DNA of 64,000 nt from Gymnogyps californianus (lineage: Eukaryota; Chordata; Aves; Accipitriformes; Cathartidae), in contig NC_059480.1 of NCBI RefSeq assembly GCF_018139145.2, positions 13,826,428 to 13,890,427 of the forward strand, in the 5' to 3' direction. The notes under the pieces are model-generated. The model had not been told where the DNA came from. It searched no databases and worked only from the letters and a program-made list of their open reading frames with translations. Position 1 is the stretch's first letter. Every line of letters begins with the position of its first letter. A program made the translations under genes and the position numbers. This document shows, piece by piece, positions 48,101 through 60,960 of the stretch.

Positions 48101-50149
48101 ATTTAAAACAAACAAATAAACAAAACCACTATAAATTCTGTTCTTAAAGGTTTCTTCCTGACCTGCCATATAAACTGAGACTTGAGTACAAAGAACTTAA
48201 AAGCTTTCAAATCTAATTTTTCCAAGTACACTGAAGGTATGGAAACTATATATTTTGTGGTGGACTTTGGGTTAAATCACATCTAATACCTTCAACTCAG
48301 AAACAGAGCAATATGGAGACATCCAGGAAGCAGTGGAAAACCTCTTTGAACCTTCCACATGAGAAATATTGTTTTTCTTACTCTTAATAGGTTACATCCT
48401 GTCCCTTCCGTACATCCTCAGTATCCTTTCATCCTACAGGTCTATGACTTTGTCTCCTAAGCATCCACCAAAGTGAAACAATCCTTGTGCTTTCTGTGAT
48501 ATGCAGCCCATGCATAAAGAAGAACAGGCAAAAGCCAGGCTGTATCTGAGCCATGAAGTGTTAGCCAGAAAAAGATTCTCAGAATATGTTTTAAGATCTG
48601 TAACAAGTAAGAATATAGTCCACTGGTGTGTATGTTATTTTCCATGTGAATGACAAACAATACAAAGCATATGTCTCCTTTATAATGAAAAAGTCATTTT
48701 TGTTTAATAAAGTTATTTAACACTCATTGTGAAGTTCGGCAGAATGCCATTAGAGGGCATGAAAGAGTAGTTGTGTAGAGAAGGGAACACAGACTCAAGC
48801 AAATAAACTAAAGAAAATAACTGGAATCAAAATAAAATAAGAAAAACATTTTTAGTGAATCACCTCTGTTGAGCAATCAGCTCTGGATGCCAGCTCTGCA
48901 AACCCACACTCTGTTCTTCCTTCTTGAGTCTCCTGTCACTACAGGGAACGGGTCTTGGCCACCAGCAAAAGCAAGATCAAACCCATTTTGGTCCAGTACC
49001 AATATTTAACTTCTGGAATTTTTCAGTCATGTATAAAACAAGACACAAACCCAAAGGTTCAGTAATCTAACTGCTGTGCCAGTGACACAGGCAAATCAGA
49101 GGGATTACAAATGCTCAGTACAAGGGGAGCAGCTGATGTCTAAAAGGCTCAGTAAAATAATAAGAGATTCACACCAGGAAACAGCCACAACAACACGTGA
49201 AATGTATTTTAAAGGCATTTAATAGATTTCTATTAACCCTTTGGACTGTTGGAAAAGGCCTGTGGAAATAGAAAGATGTGTCAGAGCAGAACAACCAGCT
49301 GCAGAGAATGTTAGTTAAATAAAATTCCAGCTTTCTGAGAGACCTGGAGGAAAAGAAATGGTCCAGCACAAGAAAACCATCATTTTCTCCTATGTGCGCC
49401 AAAGCAGAGCTAGAGTGATGTACAAGGAAATTATTTCCTGCACTCCACTCCTCCTAATAACCCCTTAACTTTCAGCAAAAAAAAATGGAGGAGGTAATTA
49501 AAAAAAGAAAGCAGAGAAATCAAACAAATATTTAAAATATCATTTCTATTCTCTTCACTTGGGAAGGCACTACAGTGATCACCATCATCGTCTCAGACCC
49601 CTGGAGATATGGTGACTCCTTTGCTATCATTAGGGCTACTATGTGCCTGCTTTTTTTTTTTAGTATGTCCTACTAAAAAGTGCTGTCTGAGCCATTCTTT
49701 ACAAAGGCAGCCAGTCTATAATTGTTTCTATTTTTTACTCCCTATCAGGAAAAGTTAGGACTACTCTTTTATTCTTGTACTTGCCAGAGATGCTATCCAA
49801 GATTTGTTCATGATGACAGTTTTTGCTGTTTGTTGATGATGTCCTTGGTTCAGAAGGACCAAGGCCGAAGCCTGATAACACAGTCATCAGACATCCTTTG
49901 TGGAGTTTCCGCCAGGTGTTTATTGGCAGAAGTGTACTAGGGTGCATCAAAGTCCTTTTACGTAAAGTAATTGTGGAGTTGCCAGTACTACACCAAAGAG
50001 AGACAATACAGTCTGAAGACATGAAGGCTGCTCCTGTGAGACCCCAGTAGTCAGAACATAACAACTTGTGAAGCATAAGGTTTCTCATGTGGGGTTTTTT
50101 AAACATTTTTGTCATTGTATGTCATGATAGTCTTGTTCCTCTCCAAATA
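45124..50149. other. Single-copy DNA around the 47.1-kb candidate exon
   Basis: Overlapping 106- and 115-codon frames on opposite strands at 45.95-46.57 kb have no border signals. At 49.74-50.12 kb three frames are open at once (72, 75 and 126 codons); the 75-codon plus frame has weak periodicity (about 59/39/47%) but starts at TTG and has no family match. Confidence 0.5.
47018..47157 (-). CDS. Candidate internal exon, phase 1-0, unidentified
   Basis: 140 bases on the minus strand behind a strong acceptor (ACCACCTCTTTTTGCAG) and ending at CTACTA/GTAAGAC. The 46-codon frame (DLEDKLSKYFVFDLSGKK ... DSVCDLELLRLL) has GC of about 54/30/41% at positions 1/2/3, plausible for an AT-rich avian gene. 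It leaves in phase 0, which would fit the candidate at 11162-11385. Read unspliced the frame continues to 46937, so it is not a border-forced exon. No family recognised. Confidence 0.2.
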
Positions 50150-50400
50150 CTCCATCCCACTTTGAATATCATCTTCAGTTATGTCCTTTGACAGTGAGTT
50201 CCACATGTAAACTACATGCAGTAAGGCAAAAATATACCTTTTGTGATGCAGAGGAACATTAAGCCTTCCTAAAATATCAAGTCCTTCCGAACTGAATTTG
50301 GATCTCTTGGCTTATCCATGAAGTATGAGTACAGTCTTTTTCCTTCCCTCTCCATAAACTAAGTATTCAACTTTTGCAATGTCTACCTCTTTGCAATAAA
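50150..50400. mobile_element. Ancient LINE remnant (CR1/L3-like)
   Basis: Around 50190-50240 the sequence reads close to a known old amniote LINE segment (cagtgagttccacatgtaaa, then actacatgcagtaaggcaaa and a ccttttgtg stretch). Near 50340-50400 a 'ccctctccataaact ... caatgtctacctcttt' segment matches the usual continuation. The middle is strongly diverged. No coding frame survives. Orientation was not assigned. Confidence 0.45.
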
Positions 50401-51101
50401 AAGTTAATGTGTATCCCCAGATCAGCAGACTGATTGCCACAGAATTATTTTATTTTTTAGAAATAGCAAGGTATGAATGTCAGGATAACTATTCCCACGG
50501 AGTGGAAACAGACTGTGGATGTGCGACATGGGGATTAGAAACATTAAGTATATTCTCAGTTTATAGGATTTTATTTCCTTTTCATGTGACTTTTTTTTGC
50601 CTTCAGTTTTATATGTGATTGGAAGGCTTAATAAAAAATGAAGAAGTTTAAACCCCCCTCACATTATTTACTTCATGCAGTCAGCGTTCACAAGCATCAA
50701 AGCTTTCAGTGCTGTATCAAAAACCATGAAGCTTTAAGGCTTGGCCAAAGAATCAACACAAGCCTAAAGCAGAGGCATCAACTCATGAGACTGCTGACAG
50801 AATGGATTAAACAGACTTTTTAAAGTATCGCCAGTGCTGTGGGAAAAAAAAAGCCCTCAGTTCTACACATGCTTTTAAACTAAGAAGTCCAGCTTTTGTA
50901 AACTATTCACTTTGTTGATGCTCAACAAATATCTGTTGATGAGATGACATCATCTGCTAAAGAAAATAATTGCTCAAAGGCTTAACCCTGTTTTTGCGTA
51001 AAACATATGGGCTAATGATGCTTTGACAAAAAAAAAAGAAAAAACAAAACACAAAGAACAGCAATGGATTTTCATGATCAAGGAAATGTCATAGTCCTTG
51101 C

Positions 51102-51449
51102 TTGCAAATAAGAACACTCTTCCTACAGGGCCTGACTGCTTTCACAAGCAGAATTGGATACTGGAGAAATAATTTCATCGTGGTGTTCCACAGAATTTCA
51201 ATACAGGCTCAAATTTTCTTCTTCTTTGCTTATTTACTATTAGCCGTTTTAGTGCTGCGGATAGCTGTCATGGTATTTTTTTCATTTGTCAGCAATGCCA
51301 TTACACCTGCATTGTCCATACTGGGAGATTATGCTTTCCCTTATGTCACGCTGCTGTTTCCTGGCTGCTGCCTCCAGTTCTTGCTCATCTACAGGCTGTC
51401 TGGTTTCTCCGTGCAAAACAAGATTGGCAAGGAACAAAATGGTCTATAG
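51102..51449 (+). other. Three-periodic open region of 115 codons, coding status unclear
   Basis: Plus-strand open frame with a hydrophobic middle (about residues 38-100, several membrane-like segments). Over the last 60 codons GC by position is about 48/33/52%. The mirrored minus-strand frame is also open over much of the same DNA and reads as a hydrophilic, glutamate/glutamine-rich peptide (DEQELEAAARKQQRDIRE), so the periodicity could come from coding on either strand, now or in the past. No good splice borders and no known family were found. The initiating ATG has no support. Confidence 0.2.
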
Positions 51450-51708
51450 AGATTATTTGTCTGTCTTTAGGAATGAAAATTCTCTACTGTCTGCTCCGTA
51501 GCAGGGTTGCAGCATAGCCGGCAGTCAAAGGGGAACGCTGCTGTTTGCTGCTTCACGATGTGCCTTGTCAGCATTAGCTGTCCTGTTCAGAGATCCACAA
51601 AGGGACAGAAAGGATCCCTTGGAAGTAGATATAGTTTTCATGTATCTGCTGTTGTCTACTGTATTTTATTGTTCTCCTGGAGCCAACAGAACAGCATAGG
51701 CAATGGAC

Positions 51709-51747
51709 ACACACACATACAAAACATACATACATCAAAAACATACA
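51709..51747 (+). repeat. CA/CATA-rich microsatellite
   Basis: Short (CA)n run followed by imperfect ACATACAT units. Confidence 0.75.
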
Positions 51748-52124
51748 GGAAAAAATAGTTTTAGAGTCAAGGAAGAGAAAGCTCCTTAAGAGCTCCTGAC
51801 CTCCTTCACAAAACTGCAACAGGCAGACAGGCCTTGGAAGGCCACCTCCAAGCACTGCCCTGGAAGTGCCAGAGCAGAGGTGTCCGCTGACACAGCCCTA
51901 ACTCTAGATCTGAGGCTTGCAGGTGGCAGGCAGTTATGTTATTTCCTTCAATTGTGGTGCATGTTACTGCAAATCCACCTCCAATCTGTGGCATTTTCTG
52001 CTGTTCAGTTACGTACACTAGTAGGCCCTTTGTGCATTCCTAGCACATCTCAAACCTTGGAAAGAGTGAAGGGGAGTTTGGGGACTAATTCCTGCCTTCA
52101 TTTAAGACCTGAAATCCAAATCAC

Positions 52125-52455
52125 TCAGGGTGCTGCAGGTCTGGGGGTCCCCAGAGGCTGGGGATCCCCCAGGGAGGCAGGGCAGGGCCTCGCAGCCAGG
52201 GTCTGTCCCACAGGCCCAGCCAGGGAGCAGGGCAGGCCAGGGGGCACCAGAGACAGCTCCAGCCCCCGGTATCAGGCAGCCCTGGGGACTGGCTGTGGGA
52301 AGCTGGAGGCCGGCCTGGCTGCTGTGTCGGTGGGGCTGGGACAGATGGCCCTGGGGAGTGGCCGAGGATGGCCCTGAAATAGTGTCCTGGGCCACGGGCC
52401 AGACAGGGGGAGGCCCCGGAGAGGCTGCACAGCACCACCATTACAGGCCATTACA
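52125..52455. other. GC-rich, CpG-poor block
   Basis: About 330 bp of roughly 65-70% GC with abrupt borders inside AT-rich DNA. Only about eight CpGs, so it is not a CpG island. Runs of CAGGG/CCAGG/GGGG recur without a fixed unit. Several frames are open in it on both strands (up to 165 codons), as expected from composition alone. It could be a decayed GC-rich repeat or a GC-biased gene-conversion hotspot. G-runs give G-quadruplex potential. Confidence 0.6.
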
Positions 52456-55217
52456 GCCCTCAGCGCCCAGCCACAGCATCACTAAAAATGCCAGCCACAG
52501 CGGAGTTATTGGAAACACAGTGCTGAGAATTTAATCAGTGAAGCAGTTGTCAAAAAGAGCCATTATATAGCTTTTGGGGCCTGCATGTCATAGCAGCTTA
52601 GAATTGAAGATGTAAAATAGTATGACTGCTTTTCCTGTGCGAGACTGCACAGGTAGAAGTGAGATCAAAGTCAAGGGCACAAGTAGTTTTTTCGAGACTA
52701 CCATGTCACAGACTTCCATTGAAGATGTAACTTACACTAACTCCTCTGAAGAGCATACTAGAAGTATTGAAAAAAAAAAGCTGTACATGGATACGTGGAA
52801 CAAGAGCACAATGTGATGTTTATAAATACAGATAATAATGAACAGATAATGATGAACAAGTAATGAACAAAGATCAAAAAGAGAAGATAGTAATAAAATG
52901 GTGGTGCTCAAAGCAAGCCGAGTAATGGAATTTCAGCAAATGTTGTTTTATTGCTAAATGATTGAATTGGGGGGGGGGTGTATTAACAATTAAGATGGCT
53001 GTGACCCACAACTCTGTCAGCCTTGAAGCTGACTCACAAACTGTGGGCCTGAACACCAGATAAAAACAACTTTTATTGTCTTGCTAACCTTTGAACACTG
53101 GACAATAAAATACCATACTTCCTTTGACATTGTGTCATACTTAAGATTATTCTTTGAAAATTCCTTTCAAATTAAATAAATTCCTTCCTTTTGATGCAAC
53201 TAGACAAGCATTTACATTGAATTAGAATAAAACTGTTGTTCATTTTCTCAGAGGACAATGACTTGGCCAAATTGCAGGTTATATAAAGCCCTGAACTTAT
53301 TAAATGCCTATTTTTAAGCAATGTTTGAGAGCTACATTATCTGCAATAATCTTTTGACATTTCCATCCAAAGGAACTATTAAAAATCATTTGTCTTGCTG
53401 CACTGTTGGACATACACCTCTTTTCAGTAAGATCCACTAGCATATGCCACTGAATTTGAGGGTTTTCACATGTGTTTTTTGTCTTCTGAATAGTAATATG
53501 TCATAAAAAAGCGTGAACTCCTGAAGTTTGGTAGTGCCATTTAGCGTCTCCAATCTTTCACCTTCATGAGGCCGATTCCTCTGAAAGTGCGCCCTCTGAA
53601 ATTCAAAAGCAGTGTATTTGTAGTGAAACCTCTTTAGAAGACATAACTAATTTCCTTACTTATGCTGTTTGTTTCTTTAGTTATGCCATTTGTTTCTTTG
53701 TGAAAAAATAAACAAGTCAGACTCTCCTTCTCTGTGACTAGAACTTGGTCCTTGAGAAGCTGAATGAATCCGATTTATTCAAGCAATATGCAATTTGAGA
53801 AAGTAAATATATAACTTTAGCTCTCAGTATCAATCGGTTAAGTTCCATTCCTTCCATGGAGTTTTGTTATTTTATGCCAGTTTATACCTTTAGTCCAAAG
53901 TTGCTTAATGATAGATTATAAGATATAATGATAATTACGCAACATCTTGTGAAATGCTTTGTTTAACAACATTGGCATTGATTTGAGTGGTAGAATGAGT
54001 TGGTTTTAATTCTATGACCTTGCTGGTGGACTTAGACTTCTGGGGTTTTTTTAAAGCCCTTTATCTTTTGGGTAGAAGGAGGGAATGTCATTGGCAAAGG
54101 AAACACTTTTTCTGCAGACATCTTTAGATTAATGGTCTATAGACTAAGTATAAATACAGAAATGACATTTTTTTACAAACTTCAAACAATGGCAAGTATT
54201 AGTGAATAGATACAGAGCTCATCCAGTACTATCAACATTTTCTAGCTACTCTTTCATTTTTCTATGAATGTAGTGATTTCAAAGCCATCCTGGAATGTCT
54301 ATAGGGCTGTAATTTGACTGACTATCAACTTCCTGCATCTACTAATAATCCTTCTTCTCAGGTTAGAATTGTGAGTGTTTTGTTCTTCATCTTTTAAAGA
54401 TCCCTCTGCAGGACACAGAGGGTTTTTTCAGCTTTTTCCTAGTCAAATATATGAAATATGCTGATTTAAAACAATGATACACTAAAACACAGCTCTGACC
54501 AGAAACACCCAAGATGGTCATGGCTGCCTTGAGGAACTATCATACAGGCTCCCTCCTTCCCTTTTCCCCTTGCATACTGCTGCTTCTGTATTCAATAACT
54601 ATTTCCACTCTTTGATTAAATGTAAGCCATCTCTTGCTCTGTGGATTTGCAATAAGACTTCAAATACCTTGGCACTTAGGAGCCAGAAGTGTTCTTCAGG
54701 CAGAATAGCACATAAATGTTAATTTAACATGTTCTAGACTTGGGACACAATTCCTCCCATTCATGTACATCAGTTTTACACTGCTTTAATTCTGCCAACT
54801 TTAGCAGAGTTCACCTTGATTTAAATTGCTGAATAAGAGCCTAAGTGAGGCACCAGGATAAATCAGGCAAAAAAATAGCAATCATATTTTATTATATATA
54901 TATAGTAATGTTAAGTGCTAGTTCCTCACATTCAGTTACATGGACTGTTGTTGTGGTATTTCCCATAAACAAAGATGACACAAGATAGAGAGATTGACTG
55001 ACTTTAGTCAGTTGACAGCTAGCTAACAGCCAGCAGTAAGGATGGAAATCGTTTGAGCCCAGGGGTTTAAAGTGCTAAAGCCTGCATTTGTGTCTGCTTT
55101 GTATTGTGTAATGCATTTGTATCACTCTCTGAAATGTATCTTATGCGTAGAAAACTTGCTACATTTTATTTTCTTCTTTTTATTGATTCATTTTTAAGTG
55201 TCTTTGGTTTTTTCAAG
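52456..55217. other. Single-copy AT-rich DNA
   Basis: A short gaacagataatgat-type tandem array at 52826-52866 and a G9 run near 52970-52980. Otherwise only the ancient repeat listed separately. Confidence 0.5.
54765..54845. repeat. Ancient palindromic interspersed repeat, decayed
   Basis: The blocks cagttttacactgcttta, ccaactttagcagagttcac and gatttaaattgctgaataag follow, in order, the amniote palindromic family ('ttacactg ... caatggagttacactgatttacaccagctgag'). The core is mutated. Confidence 0.45.
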
Positions 55218-55310
55218 GTTCAGGTGCATGGTGACACAACTTTGCCACAATTACAGCTGAATCTGCTAGACAGGGAGGCGATGCAGATGAGGGAGGCCCC
55301 ACTGGATGCA
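55218..55310 (+). CDS. Candidate internal exon, phase 0-0, unidentified
   Basis: 93 bases bordered by a strong acceptor (tctttggttttttcaag) and a consensus donor (GATGCA/gtaagtac). The frame that keeps phase 0 at both ends gives 31 codons, starting VQVHGDTTLPQLQL and ending MREAPLDA. Hand-counted GC at positions 1/2/3 is about 71/35/61%, the coding order. A length divisible by three with both borders strong is the best-formed exon in the window, although it is short. I do not recognise the peptide. A lncRNA exon or chance remain possible. Confidence 0.33.
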
Positions 55311-57609
55311 GTAAGTACATCAGCAGATATAGAATTCAAATGTCTGGAAAGAAAACTGATGTGCTTTGGGCTACATCCAGCCCTGGTAAACATAAGGGCA
55401 AATTCATTGAAGGCTTTGGTGTGACACCGGCTTTGCCAATAAAGAGGTTATCTGAAGAGTTCCAGCTACTTAAAATGCAGAAGCTCACTTAATAAGACAA
55501 GCTACCACGATGTCTGACTGCCTCTTCGTTGAATATCTGGTTATATTAAGGGTCTTACCTCTCATCTTCAAAGCCATCCATCAGATTAGCCTAAGCTACC
55601 ATGGATGACCTCCCAAGAGATCTCCAGTCCACTGAGCTCTCTAGAGTCAGAGATAAAAACTGGAGTTAGCACTACGGAAGACAAAGCTCTCCTGACCACT
55701 CACCCACAGTGACGTGTCTCCTTCCTCAAAGAGATGAGCAGTTCTGGGAATCCCAGCGTTTTCAGATCAAAGTATTAAATCCACCCCTTAACATGGTCTT
55801 CCCTCAGAATAAAAGACAAAAAATCCTGATGTCAAGGAGGTGATGAGAGAGCTATGGGGCTTTTTAATGTGTTTACTTTTAGAGTCTGGAATGTGTTCAC
55901 ACAGCACAATGTTGGAGTGTGGCAAAACTGCTTCAGCAGGCAGGGAGGTCATAAATGGCATGCTTCTGCGCTGGGAAGAGACTAAACAGGAGTGAGGCAC
56001 GGAGGGATAAGGAACTGTGTCTCTCTGTAGTTTAACCGTAACAAGTGACTTTGGTGGTCTCCATCTTGCACTGTGCTCAGGGTGGTCTACATAAATTAGC
56101 AGGACTGGCTTTGGCTAGTGAAGTTTTTCATTCTTTGTCTCTCTCAGATAGAAGGTAAATTTTCAGATTCAGAAGCTGTGATCTGATATTTTCTGTGCCG
56201 TATATTTTATTTCTTATGCCCTATGCAGAGGAAACCATGGTTGCATGTGAAATACAAAGGATAAGTAATGGTTTTATTATGCTGTTTATTAGGTCCCACT
56301 AGTCTAGTACTATACAATTTTGAGTATAGTCACACACTCACTGTATAATTTGTCTATATATATTCATCTACTCCAAAACAGCTTAGTCTTCATGGTGCAT
56401 GTGCAAAACAAGGATTATCTGCAAGAACTTTTAAAGTTTCAGTATTACTGCTGCTGGCATTAGTAAAAGTATAGCAGATTCTATGTAAATCACTTAAACT
56501 ATATATGAGTAGAAACAGTGTTATTATCAATGGCCACAGTGTATTGACAAAACAGTAGAGAAAACTATGCAGATGACTATCTAAGACTGCACTGCTATTA
56601 CCTCACTGAGCCTTACTTCCATGTCTTTTCTGTAAAGTGGTAATTTTGTAAGAATTTACCTCTCATAGTTAGCAGTCATGACTACGTTTGAACTCCTACA
56701 CCGTTGCGCACAGAAAAGCAGTGCATCTAAGAGAAATTGAGGTGTCTTTACACTACAGACTGCTGTAGTGCAAAGGTATCTCTACAGGCTCTACACACAT
56801 ATAAAATTAAGTAGTCTCTACACTTATTTAAACCAGCTTTAAAAGAACTCAGTCTAGAATCAGTATCTTGCCCTGGCAAGACAGCTGCTGACATCTGGTC
56901 CATTTTGACTCCTTTCTAACATATTAATTGTCAAATAGACTTAAGCATGAAGTTAGATTTTGGTTCACTCTGTTTTGTTCATCTGGGATTTTTGTTCTTT
57001 ATATCTGATTATGAAGAACTGGTTTTAGTGAAGGCCTTGAACCTGCAAAACTGAACCTGCTTAGCCTTGTCTCCCTGATTAATCCAGCTGAACAGCCATG
57101 GAGTTTCTCAGGAGCACACAGTTAAGCACGTACCTGCATGTTTGCAGGTTTCAGGCCTCCACTGTCCACATATTTGCACCATCCATTTGTGATTACATAC
57201 ATTATTTGTTATATCTCCTCTAAGATTTAAAATGAGTGTGCATTCCAGACATATAATTAAACTATACACTGGACTAGATCCTAATTTCAGGTAAGTAAGT
57301 CAGCATAAAATAAGAGCAATGTAATTGAGATGAGGCTGCTGATTTCAAGTGCACTACTTTGGATTTTTACTAGTGTTGTAGAAATTAAAATCTGGCCTAT
57401 AGTAGCTATTGTTTCTATCCTGAAAAAACCCTTCTCCACAGCTATTTTTTCTTCACATTGATAGGGAGTAAATAAGTACTTAGCCCATAAAATGAATATG
57501 GTACATTAAATACTTTGTCTTTGTATGCTTGCAATGTATGTAGCCTAATACAAGTATAGAAATGGATTAGCCATTCCTCTTTAGTTAAGAGATATATCAG
57601 TGCATAAAG
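55311..57609. other. Single-copy DNA after the 55.2-kb candidate exon
   Basis: Apart from the MIR-like remnant, a possible further copy of the palindromic family is seen at about 57264-57375, too decayed to call. No exon supported. Confidence 0.45.
56598..56668 (+). mobile_element. MIR-like SINE remnant
   Basis: The order of short blocks follows the 3' half of MIR: acctcactgagcctta, then a tcttttctgtaaagtgg block corresponding to 'catctgtaaaatggg', then tttacctctcatag corresponding to 'tacctacctcatagg'. About 70 bp is recognisable and there are several substitutions. MIR copies are rare but present in bird genomes. Confidence 0.45.
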
Positions 57610-58260
57610 TCACAGTCTGGGTTCATTTAGCCTTTTCATTTGTAGTGCTCCATATTACATGAGTGCAGATCTATTTGAATCTCTTTAATATTCATGATCC
57701 TCTCACCAGTCTGAGTGAAAGAGATAAAGCTTTTGATAGCAATCTCAGCAACTTGATTAACAATGCACTAATCATCACTACCATTGACCTGATTCAGAAA
57801 TGTTTTCAATTCACCCATCACTTTATAACCAAAGATGATTGCATTACCTTACCATTTTTTATTTAAATAAAACCACATGAGCTGTAAATATCTTGCCATT
57901 TTACTAAATGCACCTTGGTACCAAATTAATTTATTTTTAAAACTAAATACCAAAATGACCTATAATAACCAATTAGGGCAGGAGCATAGGGAAAGCGTGT
58001 CACAAGTGGTCTGCAATAAAATCAATTCACTTTGACTTCACATCAATAAATGTTAAATTGTGCCAAGGAATTAATTTTGCAATAAATTGTTATTGTTGTT
58101 ATAAAATCTAACTAACGCATATTACCAGGAGTAATTATCCATATATCAGAATGCATTGAATGTAGAGTGTGCACTATAATTACTCCCAAAATTGCTTATC
58201 ATTCAAATGGTAATTTTAGGGATAATGTTTCTTTAACTATAACTTTATAAATTTCATCTG
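57610..58260. promoter_or_regulatory. Long conserved-element-like block
   Basis: 650 bp of repeat-free, AT-rich but compositionally complex DNA, including tgattaacaatgcactaatc, tgccaaggaattaattttgc and gagtaattatcc. A 67-codon plus-strand frame (57663-57866) has no start context or family. The strongest conserved-element texture in the window. Confidence 0.3.
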
Positions 58261-60619
58261 AATTTTATTTTTTAGGGTTTTTTATCTTTACTTGGTACTG
58301 CAAAGAAAACAGAAAATGGACTGTGAAAAATGCAACAGATAATAAATATGCTAATGTAGTTTAATCAGTATTTCTTACTTTTATATATAATAGCCAAATG
58401 TTGCAGCAGTATTAGTAAAGTAAGATACCTCATTTTGAGTGGAATTTCCTTCATGAGTGCTAACTAGAATCTCCAAGCCTATTCATAGCAATAGGTAGAG
58501 TGTAGCATTGCAAAAAATGTTAACATCCAGCTCTGTGTGACCATAAAACCTGTAGTGGTCATCAAATGTTATTATTAGATATTAAATGTTTTTATTGTTC
58601 TAATATTTGTGTTCAGCCTGAAGTCCACTCTCACAGGGATTTGGTTCAGAATTTTGAAACTGTAATATCAAAGACCAAAGAGAAAAAAAAAACCCTCTTA
58701 CTTGATTTGTACAACTAGATCGATGAAGAGTTTCCTGTCCTCCTAATGTTTTGCAGGCCATGAATATCATTCCTGTGGTGCGCTGGGAATTATTCAAGAC
58801 TAGGACAAACTAAAGCAGTGTACCCCCACAGACAATCATCCTAGTGGATGGGTAATTCTAACTTGGGATGTAGAAGAGCTAAGTAGAGATTCAAGCCTCT
58901 ATACTATTTTGCCTTTTCTGGACCTGGGATCGTTGAAGGGTTAATTCCACAATGCAGATATTACCCTGCTTTTAATAATTCTTAAATACTGTGATTAAAT
59001 TGGGTGGATCATTACATGTTTGTAGTTATGATGACTGTTTTCAGCTCACCTGAAGCTTTCTAATTGGGTTTGTTGCTTTTTTCTTTTTTTATTTTTGAGG
59101 TGCCTTAACAGCATCATATATCTGAAGTTCAGAACTCCCCATGTCATAGAAGAATACACCTGGAAAGATGTCAGTATTTTGTATAAATGGGTCATCAGAC
59201 ATGGAACCATTAATACCTAGGTACAATTCCTAACAGTATCCAGTCGCTTTTTGATGAATTAAGTCTAAGTTAGTGGTGCTGGTTTAGTGTCATCGTCGCT
59301 ATTTTAACTAACTTAAAAATTTTTGGCAATCTGTGTAGATAGGGCAGGGAGTCTGAACAATTTTATTCATAGAACTGTTCACTGTGGTTTAGACATAGTA
59401 ACAATTATAAAAGGAAGAGATTAGGGAAGACAGCTCAGTTGGTGCTCCTGTGTGATGAAGCTCTTCTGTGCAACAGGAACCTCAGTCTATGCAACTGCCA
59501 TTGCTGTCTTTTTCTGCACATAATAACTACAGAAAGGAAAAGAACAGTGATACAACAGTCCTTTACACATTCAGAATAAATTAAGATGATGATTAACTTT
59601 GTTTGATGATGAACTTTGGTTTTTCTTTTTATGACATAACACTATTCTGTTGAGTATATGCTTTATGCTACCTTATTTTCATAACCACATATAGTAGCTC
59701 AAATTAGACAACAGAAAGGCTTTTGCAAAGTATTTTAGAAAGATAGCTTTTAAAAAACAATTTTGAAGTGGCATGAATAAAAAATTTTGGATGTGACAGA
59801 ATTTTCTAACATCTTCTTTATTGCCTTAGGTTAACTGCTGATGTCTAAAAACCCATTGTGCTAGCAGGATCCCAATCATTAGCAAGAATTGATCATGATC
59901 ATGAAAGTGCACTTTCCTTTTGGAACTGACCAACACATTTTGTAATGATGAAATGGATGATCTCTTAATTATTCCCCACATCTAGTAGTTGTAAGGAAAC
60001 ATTTCAGTAATGAGCAAGACATTTTAAACCTCCTGGAATTGCATTGTCAAAAACTTCAGCATAACTGGATGCATGGGACTTCTCATACTTCCCTTTGGAT
60101 ACCCAGTCTAAGCCCACCAAGGTAGGTTCCTGTCTAGGTCAGTCCAAGTTAGGTGACTGATGTAAGCCAGACTCACCCTCCAGGAGCACACAGAGAGGGC
60201 ATCTGAAATTACACACCAATGGTAGCTAAAATTTGGTGATACTATTTTTATTGTACTGACTTTCTTTTTACATTTTTTTCTTGATATTATTCCCTACAGA
60301 AAGTTTGAACTCTCAGAGATGCCCAAGGGTTTTGTAAACCAGGTGCTGTTAAGTACTTTTGAAGATCCTGACACAATAAATTGTTAGGAATATTAAAGCG
60401 ATATTTTGAGAATGAAATACAAAGAAAAAAGTTTTTTTTTTAAACAAAGATATCCACAAGACATATATAGTACTTAAAATAAAGCCTCTGCATGTAAATT
60501 AGCTAAATGCACCTTTCACTTCTAGTAGGTGCTTCTGATTCAATTGTTTTGTAGGTGTGAAAAATAGTTTCTTTTCATATTACTTTTAAGAGCCTTCTGA
60601 AGTGAATCATTTTTAGCCA

Positions 60620-60960
60620 ATGTGTGATTTTTTTAATAGATTATCTAGATTTAATTTTGATAAAGAAAAATGTGTATCAGCTTAGCCATTTAATAAGAAA
60701 ATACATGGCCTAGAGAAATGTTATTTTAAAGCTGTTTGCCTTTTAAATTGTAACAGTCTGTATATTTGTCTAGACTCCATCAAGGGGACTATTGTAGCTG
60801 GAGGCATCGGTTTGAAGAAGACTAAAGGGCTACATCATGTCAAAGCCTCAAGTAGGAATTATTGCCTTTCTTGCCTCAGTTCACAGCTGTATTATGTCAC
60901 CAAATCACATCACAGTGTAATCAAAGATGAATAAAATATTTTTTTTCTTTACCTTAAACG
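60620..60960. promoter_or_regulatory. Conserved-element-like block
   Basis: Repeat-free block with gattatctagatttaatttt, a ggaggcatcggtttg segment and cagtgtaatcaaagatgaat, whose ATCAAAG fits a TCF/LEF site. No frame. Confidence 0.25.

Noticed and set aside
51880..52377. 165-codon frame, the longest in the window
   Set aside because: Half of it is the GC-rich block, where stops are rare on both strands; neighbouring frames there are also open and the peptide has no family features.
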